Counted from the first letter of the stretch, positions 53,944-61,310 are shown. The stretch is DNA of 64,000 bases from Cellulosilyticum lentocellum DSM 5427 (GCF_000178835.2 NC_015275.1:2005001-2069000); one strand, 5' to 3'. Program-made: numbers and translations. Notes: generated from the sequence alone by a model not told the origin.

Positions 53944-54492
53944 ATGGCTGTTAAATTACCAGTTAGTTCTTTTAAGAAAATGATTGATAGTTGTAAAAGA
54001 GTTACAGCTAAAAATGATGCAAGACCTGATTTAAGGAATATCAACATAGATGTAACAGGCAATAAGCTTAGAATATGGGCGCTAGATGGTTATAGAATCG
54101 AGATTAATGAAATGTTCGTACAGGATGAAGATAATTTTAAAGCAAGTTTTGAAAGCATTTATGTACCTACAAATGAACAAGAAGTTCAAATAAGTATAGT
54201 AGATGAGCAACTAGAAATAACATATATACCTAGTGGGCTAAGAATGTATATTCCACAAGACAATAAAGACAAAGTATTTAATATTGATGGATTTATTGAA
54301 GGGCAAAAAGAGAAAGACTTTAAGATATCATTTAAAAAACAGTTTCTAGAAGATGCATTAAAAAAAGCAGGTAAAAATGATAAGTTGACATTTGGATTTA
54401 ACCCTAAGAGTAATTTAGAAGCAGTACATATAACGTATACAGATAGAGAGATAAACATGGAATCATATGTACTACCAGTTAGAAGTTGTTAA
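53944..54492 (+). CDS. Two-domain DNA sliding-clamp-like protein
   Basis: 182 residues resembling part of the bacterial beta clamp (DnaN, about 370 residues, three domains). RPDLRNINIDVTGNKLRIWA followed by LDGYRIEI corresponds to the clamp motif R-P-x-L-x-x-[IV]-x-[IL]-x-[IV] ... A-T-D-[GS]-x-R, and the C-terminus MESYVLPVRSC is like the clamp ending. With only enough length for about two clamp folds, it would need three subunits to close a six-domain ring, as PCNA and T4 gp45 do. It lies among replication genes. This is an inference from motifs, not a search. Confidence 0.65.
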   Translation: MAVKLPVSSFKKMIDSCKRVTAKNDARPDLRNINIDVTGNKLRIWALDGYRIEINEMFVQDEDNFKASFESIYVPTNEQEVQISIVDEQLEITYIPSGLRMYIPQDNKDKVFNIDGFIEGQKEKDFKISFKKQFLEDALKKAGKNDKLTFGFNPKSNLEAVHITYTDREINMESYVLPVRSC

Positions 54493-54524
54493 AACAAAGT
54501 GTTTTTTGTTGAAAGGGGATAAAC

Positions 54525-54695
54525 ATGAAAGTAAGAATGATGGTATGGAATAGACCAGGATTCACAGCAGGCAAGATTTATAAGGTAGAAGGTAAGACAA
54601 GAAATACTTATCTTCTAAGAAACAATAAAGGCTATTTACATAGTGTTAAAGCGGATGATTGTAAGCAAGTAGGCTTCTTAGAAGGTTTATTCTGA
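54525..54695 (+). CDS. Small phage protein, unknown
   Basis: 56 residues (MKVRMMVWNRPGFTAGKIYK), probably a compact beta protein of SH3-like size. GAAAGGGG is correctly spaced before the ATG. Function unknown. Confidence 0.62.
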   Translation: MKVRMMVWNRPGFTAGKIYKVEGKTRNTYLLRNNKGYLHSVKADDCKQVGFLEGLF

Positions 54696-54711
54696 TGAAA
54701 GGGTGATAAGA

Positions 54712-54891
54712 ATGAGTGCAAGGCCAAGAGGTACAGATACAGCTAGAGTAATCCAAGTTATAGAAACAACTTCTTTAAGAGGTACTGGAGATAACGAAAG
54801 TGATAAATGTAGGATTGTAAGGCAATATTGGAGTATGCAAGGGGAATTATTAGCAGAGGATGATCCATGCAAAGATAATAAGAACAAATAA
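54712..54891 (+). CDS. Small phage protein of a common clostridial type
   Basis: 59 residues from ATG 54712 (RBS AAAGGGTGA). RVIQVIETTSLRGTGDNESD and the ending RQYWSMQGELLAEDDP resemble a small beta protein that I have seen in many clostridial prophages; its function is unknown. Confidence 0.68.
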   Translation: MSARPRGTDTARVIQVIETTSLRGTGDNESDKCRIVRQYWSMQGELLAEDDPCKDNKNK

Positions 54892-54906
54892 CTTTTTGTA
54901 AAGGGG

Positions 54907-55122
54907 ATGATTAAAATAGGCAGAGAGAATGTTCGAGTTAAAGACTTAAAAGTTGGTGATGATGTACTTATTACTTCACACGTTAGTGATGGTATTCAAA
55001 TGAGAAAAGGCAAAGTAGAAAAGATAACTGACAAAACAGTATTCGTAAGCAGCGGAAGAGGACCTATTGCAATGAGGACTAGGAATATTGTGTTAGTTAA
55101 GAGATTTAACAAGACAAATTAA
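54907..55122 (+). CDS. Small SH3-like phage protein, unknown
   Basis: 71 residues with alternating hydrophobic strands (VKDLKVGDDVLITSHVSDGI, RKGKVEKITDKTVFVSSGRG), typical of a small SH3 or KOW-like barrel. AAAGGGG precedes its ATG. It overlaps by four bases the end of a convergent membrane-protein gene. Function unknown. Confidence 0.68.
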   Translation: MIKIGRENVRVKDLKVGDDVLITSHVSDGIQMRKGKVEKITDKTVFVSSGRGPIAMRTRNIVLVKRFNKTN

Positions 55123-55292
55123 TCTTTGTTCTTTTTAAACAGGTTTATAGCAGCAGTATATAAAGTTCCTACGATAAACATAAGAGGAATTATGAGTAGG
55201 TAGTCCATTGAGAACGAAAATATGTTTTTGGTTATAAGGTCATAAAGCAATATTGTAATAAAACATGGGATAAAGATATTCAAAAATTTCAA
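55119..55292 (-). CDS. Small membrane protein on the opposite strand
   Basis: 57 residues starting with TTG 55292 after AAAGGAGTG; an ATG-free longer frame runs to 55343. Two hydrophobic helices (FLNIFIPCFITILLYDLI and LLIIPLMFIVGTLYTAAI) and a basic tail. It is reversed relative to its phage neighbours, so it may be a cargo gene. Function unknown. Confidence 0.5.
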   Translation of the reverse strand: MKFLNIFIPCFITILLYDLITKNIFSFSMDYLLIIPLMFIVGTLYTAAINLFKKNKD

Positions 55293-55384
55293 ACAAATCA
55301 CTCCTTTAAAAAGAAGTATAAGGGAGAAAATAGATAATAGCAATTTAAATTTGACTTTTGTTTAGATAAAAAAATAAAAAGAAG

Positions 55385-55429
55385 AGGAGTAAAGAGGTTT
55401 GTCCGGACAATAAACAGCTGTTTACTCCT
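55385..55429 (+). promoter_or_regulatory. Nested palindromes upstream of the DNA methyltransferase
   Basis: TTGTCCGGACAA (55399-55410) and TAAACAGCTGTTTA (55411-55424) are two adjoining perfect palindromes. AGGAGTAAA (55385-55393) is the exact complement of TTTACTCCT (55421-55429). The structure ends 9 bases before the start codon. It may be an operator or methylation-sensitive control site. Confidence 0.6.
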
Positions 55430-55438
55430 GTGATAAAA

Positions 55439-56317
55439 ATGAACGTATTAAGCTTATTTGATGGAATTAGCTGTGGTATGGTAGCACTCGAAAGAGCAGG
55501 GATTAAAGTTGATAACTACTATGCTAGTGAGATTGAACAAGACTCAATTAAAATATCTAAAAAAAACTATCCATGGATTATACAACTAGGAGACATAACA
55601 AACATAACAAAAGAAATGCTAGATACCATAATGCCTATAGATATTGTTATAGGTGGGAGTCCTTGCCAAGACCTCAGTGTATACAAATATGACAGAGGAG
55701 AAGTTACAGGGCTAAACGGTGAAAAAAGTGGACTGTTTCACCACTATGTAAGAATACTTAAATATCTTAATCCTAAGTATTTCTTACTTGAAAATGTCCC
55801 TATGGAAAAACAGTGGGAAGATATGATAAGTGAAATTTTAGGTGTTAAGCCTATAATGATTAATTCAAATCTTGTATGTGCTGCTGATAGGAAAAGGCTG
55901 TATTGGACAAATATACAAGGGATTGAACAGCCAATCGATAAAGGAATAATGATAAAAGACATAATACTCAATTCATCTGATGTAGCAGATAAGTATTGGT
56001 ATGACAAAGAATTTATTTATAACGGAGATGAAGAAAAAGTACAATGTACACTTATTATGAAAGGCCATAGACATATGAAAGAAGTATACAATCAAAAATT
56101 TAAAAGTAGTACATTAACAACTTGTAATGGGGGAAATTTGCAAAAAAAAGTGTACCAAGATGGAAGATGTCGTAAGTTTACACCTTTAGAGTATGAAAGG
56201 TTACAAACATTGCCAGATGGGTATACAGAAGGTGTTTGTGATACTTCCAGGTATTCAGCAATAGGGAATGGGTGGACTGTAGATGTAATAGCACATATAT
56301 TAAGTTATTTGAAGTAA
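55439..56317 (+). CDS. Orphan C5-cytosine DNA methyltransferase
   Basis: 292 residues from ATG 55439. It adds a methyl group to cytosine C5 in DNA using S-adenosylmethionine. Motifs in order: I, VLSLFDGISCGMVALERAG; IV, the catalytic GGSPCQDLS (Cys about residue 78); VI, LLENV; VIII, ADRKRLYWTN; IX-X, FTPLEYERLQTLPDGY and IGNGWTVDVIAHIL. The target-recognition region is short. No restriction gene is adjacent, so it probably protects phage DNA from host nucleases. The recognition site is unknown. Confidence 0.92.
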   Translation: MNVLSLFDGISCGMVALERAGIKVDNYYASEIEQDSIKISKKNYPWIIQLGDITNITKEMLDTIMPIDIVIGGSPCQDLSVYKYDRGEVTGLNGEKSGLFHHYVRILKYLNPKYFLLENVPMEKQWEDMISEILGVKPIMINSNLVCAADRKRLYWTNIQGIEQPIDKGIMIKDIILNSSDVADKYWYDKEFIYNGDEEKVQCTLIMKGHRHMKEVYNQKFKSSTLTTCNGGNLQKKVYQDGRCRKFTPLEYERLQTLPDGYTEGVCDTSRYSAIGNGWTVDVIAHILSYLK

Positions 56318-56342
56318 AACAAAATGAATTTTGATAAGAACT

Positions 56343-56373
56343 TTGACAACTGAATATTGGTTAGTGGTATACT
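56343..56373 (+). promoter_or_regulatory. Promoter of the cargo gene at 56394
   Basis: TTGACA (56343-56348), 19-bp spacer, TATACT (56368-56373), directly before a ribosome site. The spacer is two bases longer than ideal. Confidence 0.55.
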
Positions 56374-56393
56374 CTTCTAAAGGGGAGATGCGC

Positions 56394-56741
56394 ATGTTTA
56401 ATGAGATATGTATATATGAGGCAAAAATCGATAAACAAGAAGAAATTGAATTGCTGATGAAAGAAGTTGCAGACTTTTATACAAGCCAACAAGGTGTAAT
56501 TGAGGTAAGATATATTAAAAGAACGCATAGACAGAAGGATTTTAATGCAGTTAAAGAAGGCGAACTACCTATTAGGTTAACGAAGAATGTAGGCAAGGTA
56601 ACTTATGTTTTATATTGGGTAGTTGAGAATGAAGAGGTGCATGCGAGAGTATCTAAGCTTGGATTAGAGCAATTTTACAAGAGATGGAACAGGTGCCTTA
56701 CGACAATGCCCAAGATCATACTAGGAGAGAATATTGTATAA
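56394..56741 (+). CDS. ABM-like dimeric barrel protein, probable cargo gene
   Basis: 115 residues from ATG 56394, seven bases after AAAGGGGAG. The segment IEVRYIKRTH after a helix (EIELLMKEVADFYTSQQGVI), and the overall beta-alpha-beta-beta layout, resemble the antibiotic-biosynthesis monooxygenase (ABM) ferredoxin-like fold, but no active residues can be named. It has its own promoter and its own terminator within the early region, the typical arrangement of a lysogen-expressed cargo (moron) gene. Confidence 0.6.
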   Translation: MFNEICIYEAKIDKQEEIELLMKEVADFYTSQQGVIEVRYIKRTHRQKDFNAVKEGELPIRLTKNVGKVTYVLYWVVENEEVHARVSKLGLEQFYKRWNRCLTTMPKIILGENIV

Positions 56742-56787
56742 AGCGTTAAGTATCATATATAGTACAGTTATAATGGCAAAGTAAAAT

Positions 56788-56819
56788 ACCACTAACTAAT
56801 AAACAGTTGGTGGTTTTTT
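56788..56819 (+). terminator. Terminator of the cargo gene
   Basis: ACCACTAACT pairs with AGTTGGTGGT (one G-U) around a short loop, followed by TTTTTT. Confidence 0.85.
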
Positions 56820-56854
56820 GTTTGAAAAAATAAGAATTTGAAAGGGTGATTAGC

Positions 56855-57136
56855 GTGAAAGTAATTTTATATAAAAGGAGATACGGAGTACACAGGTTTG
56901 TAAAAGAGTGTGAAGTTCCAGTAAGTTTTAATAAAGTATATATTAAAGAGGATGTTATCAACGAAGATTTGTTGTTAGACTTGTTGCCTAAAAATTGGCT
57001 ACCAGTTGAACCTAGAGAAATATTATTAACCATATCAGATAAAGAGGGTTGTGGAACGGGTCAAAGAGGCTTAAATAGATTTTTACCATGGGCTAAGTAT
57101 TTTGATAGTTATGTCATTGAGTTACAAGAAGATTAG
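56855..57136 (+). CDS. Phage protein, unknown
   Basis: 93 residues from GTG 56855, preceded by GAAAGGGTGA. It has a beta-rich start (MKVILYKRRYGVHRFVKECE) and the segment LPKNWLPVEPREILLTISDK. No family recognised; it is part of the small-gene cluster between the cargo gene and the late genes. Confidence 0.65.
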   Translation: MKVILYKRRYGVHRFVKECEVPVSFNKVYIKEDVINEDLLLDLLPKNWLPVEPREILLTISDKEGCGTGQRGLNRFLPWAKYFDSYVIELQED

Positions 57137-57170
57137 AATAAAATCCAAAATTGAAAGGGGTGACGTCGCT

Positions 57171-57272
57171 GTGAAAAAAAGAGATTACTGGAGAACACAT
57201 TGTAAAAGGAATTATGGGTGTTATGGTGATAAAGGAACGTGCTTGTTTGGGAAGGTCGCTAGATTACATTAG
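57171..57272 (+). CDS. Putative 33-residue Cys-containing peptide
   Basis: Starts with GTG 57171 downstream of GAAAGGGG. The peptide MKKRDYWRTHCKRNYGCYGD carries Cys, Cys and a third Cys soon after (DKGTCLFGK) next to His, which could hold a metal ion. Too short to be sure it is a gene. Confidence 0.35.
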   Translation: MKKRDYWRTHCKRNYGCYGDKGTCLFGKVARLH

Positions 57273-57319
57273 TTTATTCTTACTTGGGTAAATAAAATCA
57301 GAGTTTGGGAGTGACAAAG

Positions 57320-57556
57320 ATGTTTGAAATAAAATGTAAGCTATATAAATTAGCTGTGTGGTATATCGGTAAATGTAACAAGAAATGGGATAAGCCAACA
57401 CAACAAATCAAAGAATTTGATAGATTAACTTATAGGAACATAGATAAAGCATACCTAAAATGTGGGGCTGATTGTGAATGGCAAAATTTTAGCAGGTATG
57501 ATGTATTAGACAATGCTATACAGAAATTAGCCAGTTATGAAGATAATAAAATATAA
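57320..57556 (+). CDS. Phage protein with KLAxYED ending
   Basis: 78 residues from ATG 57320 after GGGAGTGA. The ending DNAIQKLASYEDNKI matches a C-terminal pattern found in many small phage proteins from Firmicutes. Contains Cys pairs (KCGADC, KCNKKW). Function unknown. Confidence 0.68.
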   Translation: MFEIKCKLYKLAVWYIGKCNKKWDKPTQQIKEFDRLTYRNIDKAYLKCGADCEWQNFSRYDVLDNAIQKLASYEDNKI

Positions 57557-57573
57557 GTTTGGAAGGTGAGAGT

Positions 57574-57999
57574 ATGGAGTTTATACAGGTAGAAGAACTT
57601 ATGAAAGCAGGGAAAGAAGTTAATGACCTAGTAAGAGAGTGGTGGAAACCAAGCAAAGGAGATTTATTTACTGAACTGTTAGAGGAAGGACTTCAAAGAA
57701 AAGCATGTATACTATGCAATGAAAATCTTGATAAAGCAAATAACAGTAAGAATGCTGTTTATCCATTACTTACAGTAGGTCAGTTAATTAACTTTATAGA
57801 ATGGAGAACGGACTATGCAATAGAAAAAATTACTTATGGCATTGATTGTTATTGGGTATATCCATATTTTGATGATTCAAATTATGTTGATGCGCCTAGA
57901 TGGTTTTCAAATGAAATATCTTTTAATGCTGAGGAATTAATAGACGCACTATGGAAATGCGCTTGTGAAGTAGCAAGAGATAGCTACTATAACAAATAA
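57574..57999 (+). CDS. Phage protein, unknown
   Basis: 141 residues from ATG 57574, after GGAAGGTGAG. The N-terminal half is helical and acidic. The second half (LLTVGQLINFIEWRTDYAIE, then CYWVYPYFDDSNYVDAPRWF, and ELIDALWKCACEVA) looks like a compact aromatic-rich domain. I recognise no family. It is the last rightward gene before a reversed exported-protein gene. Confidence 0.68.
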   Translation: MEFIQVEELMKAGKEVNDLVREWWKPSKGDLFTELLEEGLQRKACILCNENLDKANNSKNAVYPLLTVGQLINFIEWRTDYAIEKITYGIDCYWVYPYFDDSNYVDAPRWFSNEISFNAEELIDALWKCACEVARDSYYNK

Positions 58000-58018
58000 A
58001 ATCTGATTTTGAATAAAT

Positions 58019-58048
58019 AAAAAACATATCGGCATAATGCCGATATGT
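58019..58048 (-). terminator. Terminator of the reversed exported-protein gene
   Basis: ACATATCGGC and GCCGATATGT form a 10-bp stem around ATAAT; on the minus strand it runs into TTTTT. Confidence 0.85.
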
Positions 58049-58053
58049 AAAAA

Positions 58054-58528
58054 TTAGAAGTATGAAAAATCTTTCTCTACTAAATTACTAGCATATAGGA
58101 TAGCTCGAAATAAATTATATTGTTCTTTAGCATCTAAAGATGTTAGTAATCTTTTTAGAGTACCGCTAATATAAGTTAAATCATCAGTAGCATCCCTCAG
58201 TATTCTTAATTTAGTTTTTTGTTCTAGTGTGACTTTTGATTGGTCTATGGCTTTTATTTTATCACCTATAGCATTTAACTGAGAAATATATATATCTAAA
58301 TAGCCTGGATCAGGTTTACTAGTAGTAGTGCTTATATTACTAATGAAATAGTTCTCTATTATATTTATCATTTGCTTGTGAATATTATTAAGCGCGCCAT
58401 ATGATTCCTCTATTACTGTATTTGTATCAACAGTAGTAATGTTTTGTGCAAAAAAAATGTGATGAATGAAAAGTGAAACATATTAAACATATAAGAATTA
58501 AATAACGTTTAAAGTGATGTTTAGTCAT
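58054..58528 (-). pseudogene. Exported protein, out of frame at an 8-A/T run
   Basis: ATG at 58528 (after GAGGT) opens a signal-peptide-like sequence, MTKHHFKRYLILICLICFTF, that then goes out of frame at eight T (plus-strand A 58450-58457). With seven T the frame continues as FFAQNITTVDTNTVIEESYG into a helical domain ending VEKDFSYF, about 158 residues in all. A shorter internal start at 58371 has no ribosome site. The gene is reversed in the phage and has its own terminator, so it looks like a cargo gene that is broken, or switched on and off by run-length change. Sequencing error is also possible. Confidence 0.6.
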
Positions 58529-58691
58529 TTTATACCTCGATATAAGTAATAATTACCTAGATATTATAAGTAATATTTTAATTTTTATTCTATAAACAAA
58601 TTCGACTTTTGAGCATTAATAGAACTTTAAGAAAGCAACAACATTAAATTTATTGTTTATACGTGATTTTTTCTAAAAGGAGCTGATTGAT
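58529..58691. promoter_or_regulatory. Upstream region of the exported-protein gene with direct repeats
   Basis: The 11-base word TATAAGTAATA occurs at 58541-58551 and 58565-58575, 24 bases apart. A minus-strand TATAAT (58568-58563) could be the -10 box of the reversed gene. The rest is AT-rich, with the ribosome site of the rightward recombinase near 58676. Confidence 0.4.
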
Positions 58692-59657
58692 ATGAGTAGA
58701 GTCTTATATTCACAGGAACGTTGGGAAAAAGTTAATGCAGTAAACAAGGAGTTAATGCAGTTATATTTAAGAAGTACTAGGGCAGATAGGAGAAGACCTA
58801 ATACGTGTTCAGAGTACACATACGATTTGAGGTTTTTTCTTATTTGGAATTTACTATATAACAATAACATGAATGTTCTTGAATTTAAAAAAAGAAACTT
58901 TGAGGACTTTAAATTTTTTATGACAGATGAGAGAAATGTAAGTAATGCACGTGCTAATAGGCTGCTATGCGTAGTTAGAAGAATGATGGATTACGCAGAA
59001 GATGATGACGACTTATATGAATTTTATGTTAGAAATGTAGCTGCTAAAGTAAAGAGTTTAGAGAAGAAACCAGTGAAGGAAAATACTTTTTTAAAGCAAG
59101 AGCAAATTGACTTACTAAGAGGTTACTTGATTAATAAAAAAATGTATCAACATTTATGTTTGCTGGATGTATTTTATGACACAGGGGCAAGAATTAATGA
59201 AGTACTTCAAGTGAAAAATACAGATACACTTAAACATGGTTACATAAAGGTAGAATGCAAGGGTGGAGAAAAACAATATATTTTAATCCACGAGCATTCA
59301 CAAGAGAGTATAAAGTTACATTTAAGCGTTAAAGAAAGTGGAGATGCATTTTGGCAGAGTAAGTATGGCGAAGTTAAAAAAACATCAACATTACGAGGAT
59401 GGGTAAAAGATATGTATGAAATATTAAAAGAGATAGATCCATCTACACCATACTTTACTCCACATTCATTTCGACATACTGTCATAGAAAACTTATGTAA
59501 TGGAACGCATTATCTTTGCAAAAAGATAGGAAGAAAGTTAACAATAGAAGAAGCTCAAATCATTGTCCATCATAAGAGTATTGATATGACTAAGTCATAC
59601 ATGAAGCCAAAAGATGGAGAGATAGTATTCAAGCTATTTGGTATCAGTTTAGGATAG
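58692..59657 (+). CDS. Tyrosine recombinase/phage integrase-like protein
   Basis: 321 residues from ATG 58692 (AAAGGAGC upstream). An N-terminal core-binding domain (TCSEYTYDLRFFLIWNLLYN) is followed by the catalytic domain: Arg in YDTGARINEVLQVK, H-x-x-R in TPHSFRHTVIENL, His in IIVHHKSIDM and Tyr in TKSYMKP. It is clearly different from the integrase at 47165. Placed before late genes and terminase, it may resolve genome multimers or regulate, as recombinases in this position do in some clostridial phages; that role is an inference. Confidence 0.88.
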   Translation: MSRVLYSQERWEKVNAVNKELMQLYLRSTRADRRRPNTCSEYTYDLRFFLIWNLLYNNNMNVLEFKKRNFEDFKFFMTDERNVSNARANRLLCVVRRMMDYAEDDDDLYEFYVRNVAAKVKSLEKKPVKENTFLKQEQIDLLRGYLINKKMYQHLCLLDVFYDTGARINEVLQVKNTDTLKHGYIKVECKGGEKQYILIHEHSQESIKLHLSVKESGDAFWQSKYGEVKKTSTLRGWVKDMYEILKEIDPSTPYFTPHSFRHTVIENLCNGTHYLCKKIGRKLTIEEAQIIVHHKSIDMTKSYMKPKDGEIVFKLFGISLG

Positions 59658-59666
59658 GAGAAACAA

Positions 59667-60113
59667 ATGTATACATATAAACAGATCGAAGAAATGCTTA
59701 AGATATATCCAGTAATTAAGGCAGAAATAAAGAATATTGAAATGGATATGTTAGAGGTAGAAAATAATGTTGGGTTTAGAGGTGCAACTGATGATCCTAA
59801 ACCATCTACGCCTACTTATCAATTTAACTCCAATGTAGAAAACGAAGCATTGAGTATCAGTAGAGATAGATTGCTTAGCAATCTCAAAGAAGAAAAGAAG
59901 AAAAGACAAAGAAAGATAGATAGAATAGAGAATGCAATGTCTATTCTAAGTGAGATAGAAGAAGAGATTATAAGCCTATACTATTTCAAGAAATCTAGCA
60001 TGACATCTATATCATACAAGATAGATAGAGATAAGAGCCAAGTATACAGGAAAAAGAAATATGCTATTAAAAAAATGGCTGATATTATGAACGTTTCAAG
60101 GTTACAAAAATAA
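59667..60113 (+). CDS. Phage late transcription regulator (sigma-70 region 4/ArpU-RinA-like)
   Basis: 148 residues. A coiled-coil N-terminal half is followed by a C-terminal helix-turn-helix similar to sigma-70 region 4: LSEIEEEIISLYYFKKSSMT, then ISYKIDRDKSQVYRKKKYAI. Proteins of this type (ArpU, RinA) switch on the packaging and structural genes. The position just before the terminase region fits. AGGAGA precedes its ATG. Confidence 0.8.
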   Translation: MYTYKQIEEMLKIYPVIKAEIKNIEMDMLEVENNVGFRGATDDPKPSTPTYQFNSNVENEALSISRDRLLSNLKEEKKKRQRKIDRIENAMSILSEIEEEIISLYYFKKSSMTSISYKIDRDKSQVYRKKKYAIKKMADIMNVSRLQK

Positions 60114-60120
60114 ATGCAAC

Positions 60121-60307
60121 AAAAATACCACAAAAATACCACGAAAATGCAATCAAAAAGCACTAGAAAATGCATTTTTATAAGAGTAGTATAGTATTAT
60201 CAAGAAATTGATTAAGGCACTAGTAAGGGTTACATTACAAGCCATTGTGTATTAATCGTCTATCTAACAAATATATTTCTTGAAGAATAAGGTACAAAGT
60301 AGGAATA
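60121..60307 (+). promoter_or_regulatory. Possible late-gene control region
   Basis: A tandem repeat of AAAAATACCAC (60121-60131 and 60132-60142) is followed by two AAAATGCA words and an AAATGCATTT palindrome. TATAGT near 60190 could be a -10 box. No gene is seen here; the repeats may bind the late regulator encoded just upstream. Confidence 0.35.
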
Positions 60308-60347
60308 AAAGAGCAGTAGCTAAGTATGCAAAGCTATTGCTCTTTTT
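60308..60347 (+). terminator. Rho-independent terminator before the phage tRNA
   Basis: AAAGAGCAGTAGCT pairs with AGCTATTGCTCTTT over 14 positions (one G-U), followed by TTTTT. It lies five bases before the tRNA, so the tRNA needs a read-through or processed transcript. Confidence 0.8.
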
Positions 60348-60351
60348 GTTT

Positions 60352-60425
60352 TGGAATGTAACTCAGTTGGTTAGAGTGCTGTTCTTATAAAGCAGTGGTC
60401 GTGAGTTCGAGTCTCACCATTCCGA
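60352..60425 (+). tRNA. tRNA-Ile, anticodon UAU (reads AUA)
   Basis: Acceptor TGGAATG/CATTCCG with a U-G first pair; D stem ACTC/GAGT; anticodon stem CTGTT/AGCAG (one G-U) with loop CTTATAA, giving anticodon TAT; variable loop TGGTC; T stem GTGAG/CTCAC with loop TTCGAGT; discriminator A. No CCA is encoded. All arms are intact. UAU is a rare bacterial isoleucine anticodon; most bacteria read AUA with a lysidine-modified CAU tRNA. Confidence 0.9.
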
Positions 60426-60454
60426 TTACACTAAAGAAAGGTGGTGATATATTA

Positions 60455-61012
60455 GTGAATACAGTAGAACCAATAAGAGACTTTAACATCATACAAGATA
60501 TAGCAGATGTATTAAGAGAACAACGTGAAAGAGACTATGTTTTATTCATGTCAGGCCTGTACTTAGGCAGAAGAATATCTGATATATTACCACTTAGAGT
60601 TAGGGATGTTAGAGATAAAAAACAGATATACTTTAGGGAAAAGAAAAAGAATAAGGAAATAACTTTAGACATTAATGACGATCTAAGAAAAATATTTAAG
60701 GATTATTGTAAAGGGAAGAGAGATTATGAATATCTATTCAGACGTAGCAAAGGTAAGAATGAGCCTATAACAAGGCAACAATACTGGTACATACTTAATC
60801 AAGCAGCTAAAAAGATAGGCTATGAAGAAAAGATAGGTTGTCATAGCATGAGAAAAAGTCTTGGTAGGTGGCTTTATGATAATGGTGTTGATGTATATAA
60901 GATAATGTTAATACTTAATCATGAAAGTATAGATTATACAAAACGATACATAGGTGTTACCAGAGATGAAATAAATGATGTATTAAGCATGGTTTCTTTT
61001 ATTAAAAAGTAA
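60455..61012 (+). CDS. Small tyrosine recombinase (catalytic domain only)
   Basis: 185 residues from GTG 60455, well spaced after AAAGGTGGTGAT; a longer frame from 60395 would overlap the tRNA. Only the catalytic domain of the family is present: Arg in YLGRRISDILPLR, H-x-x-R in CHSMRKSLGRW, His in LILNHESIDY and Tyr in TKRYIGV. Such short recombinase-like proteins occur near terminase genes in many clostridial phages; the function is not settled. It is the third tyrosine recombinase in this prophage. Confidence 0.88.
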   Translation: MNTVEPIRDFNIIQDIADVLREQRERDYVLFMSGLYLGRRISDILPLRVRDVRDKKQIYFREKKKNKEITLDINDDLRKIFKDYCKGKRDYEYLFRRSKGKNEPITRQQYWYILNQAAKKIGYEEKIGCHSMRKSLGRWLYDNGVDVYKIMLILNHESIDYTKRYIGVTRDEINDVLSMVSFIKK

Positions 61013-61310
61013 AAATTGCATTATAAAGAAGAAATTATATTTTTTTAAGCATTAATTGACTTAATCAGTAAATGTCAAACATGAAAGAAAAGACATGAGT
61101 TTCTTCTATTAGAGAAAAAAATAGAAAGTTATTTGACAGAATATATATTTAGTAAAATATCACACAATTAATAAAAACAGCATGTAAGATATGATAATCA
61201 TAGCTTTTGTTATTTCAGCTAAGAAAACATCAAAAAGTAAGACAACAAAAGTTAGATAAATTTTATAGCGGTCAAAACTTAAAAACGCTAAAGAAATGGA
61301 GGTTTTCAAG
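61013..61310 (+). other. AT-rich gap before the packaging genes
   Basis: About 300 bases without a gene. TTGACA occurs at 61133-61138, but no convincing -10 box lies at 16-18 bases (nearest TAAAAT is 14 away). TTCTATT and AATAGAA near 61103-61125 can pair. The ribosome site GGAGG at 61298-61302 belongs to the next gene. Confidence 0.4.

Noticed and set aside
60395-60454. Earlier start of the small recombinase inside the tRNA
   Set aside because: It would overlap an intact tRNA-Ile; GTG 60455 has a proper ribosome site.
61133-61163. Consensus promoter before the packaging genes
   Set aside because: TTGACA is perfect, but no -10 box lies at 16-18 bases, so I do not list it as a promoter.
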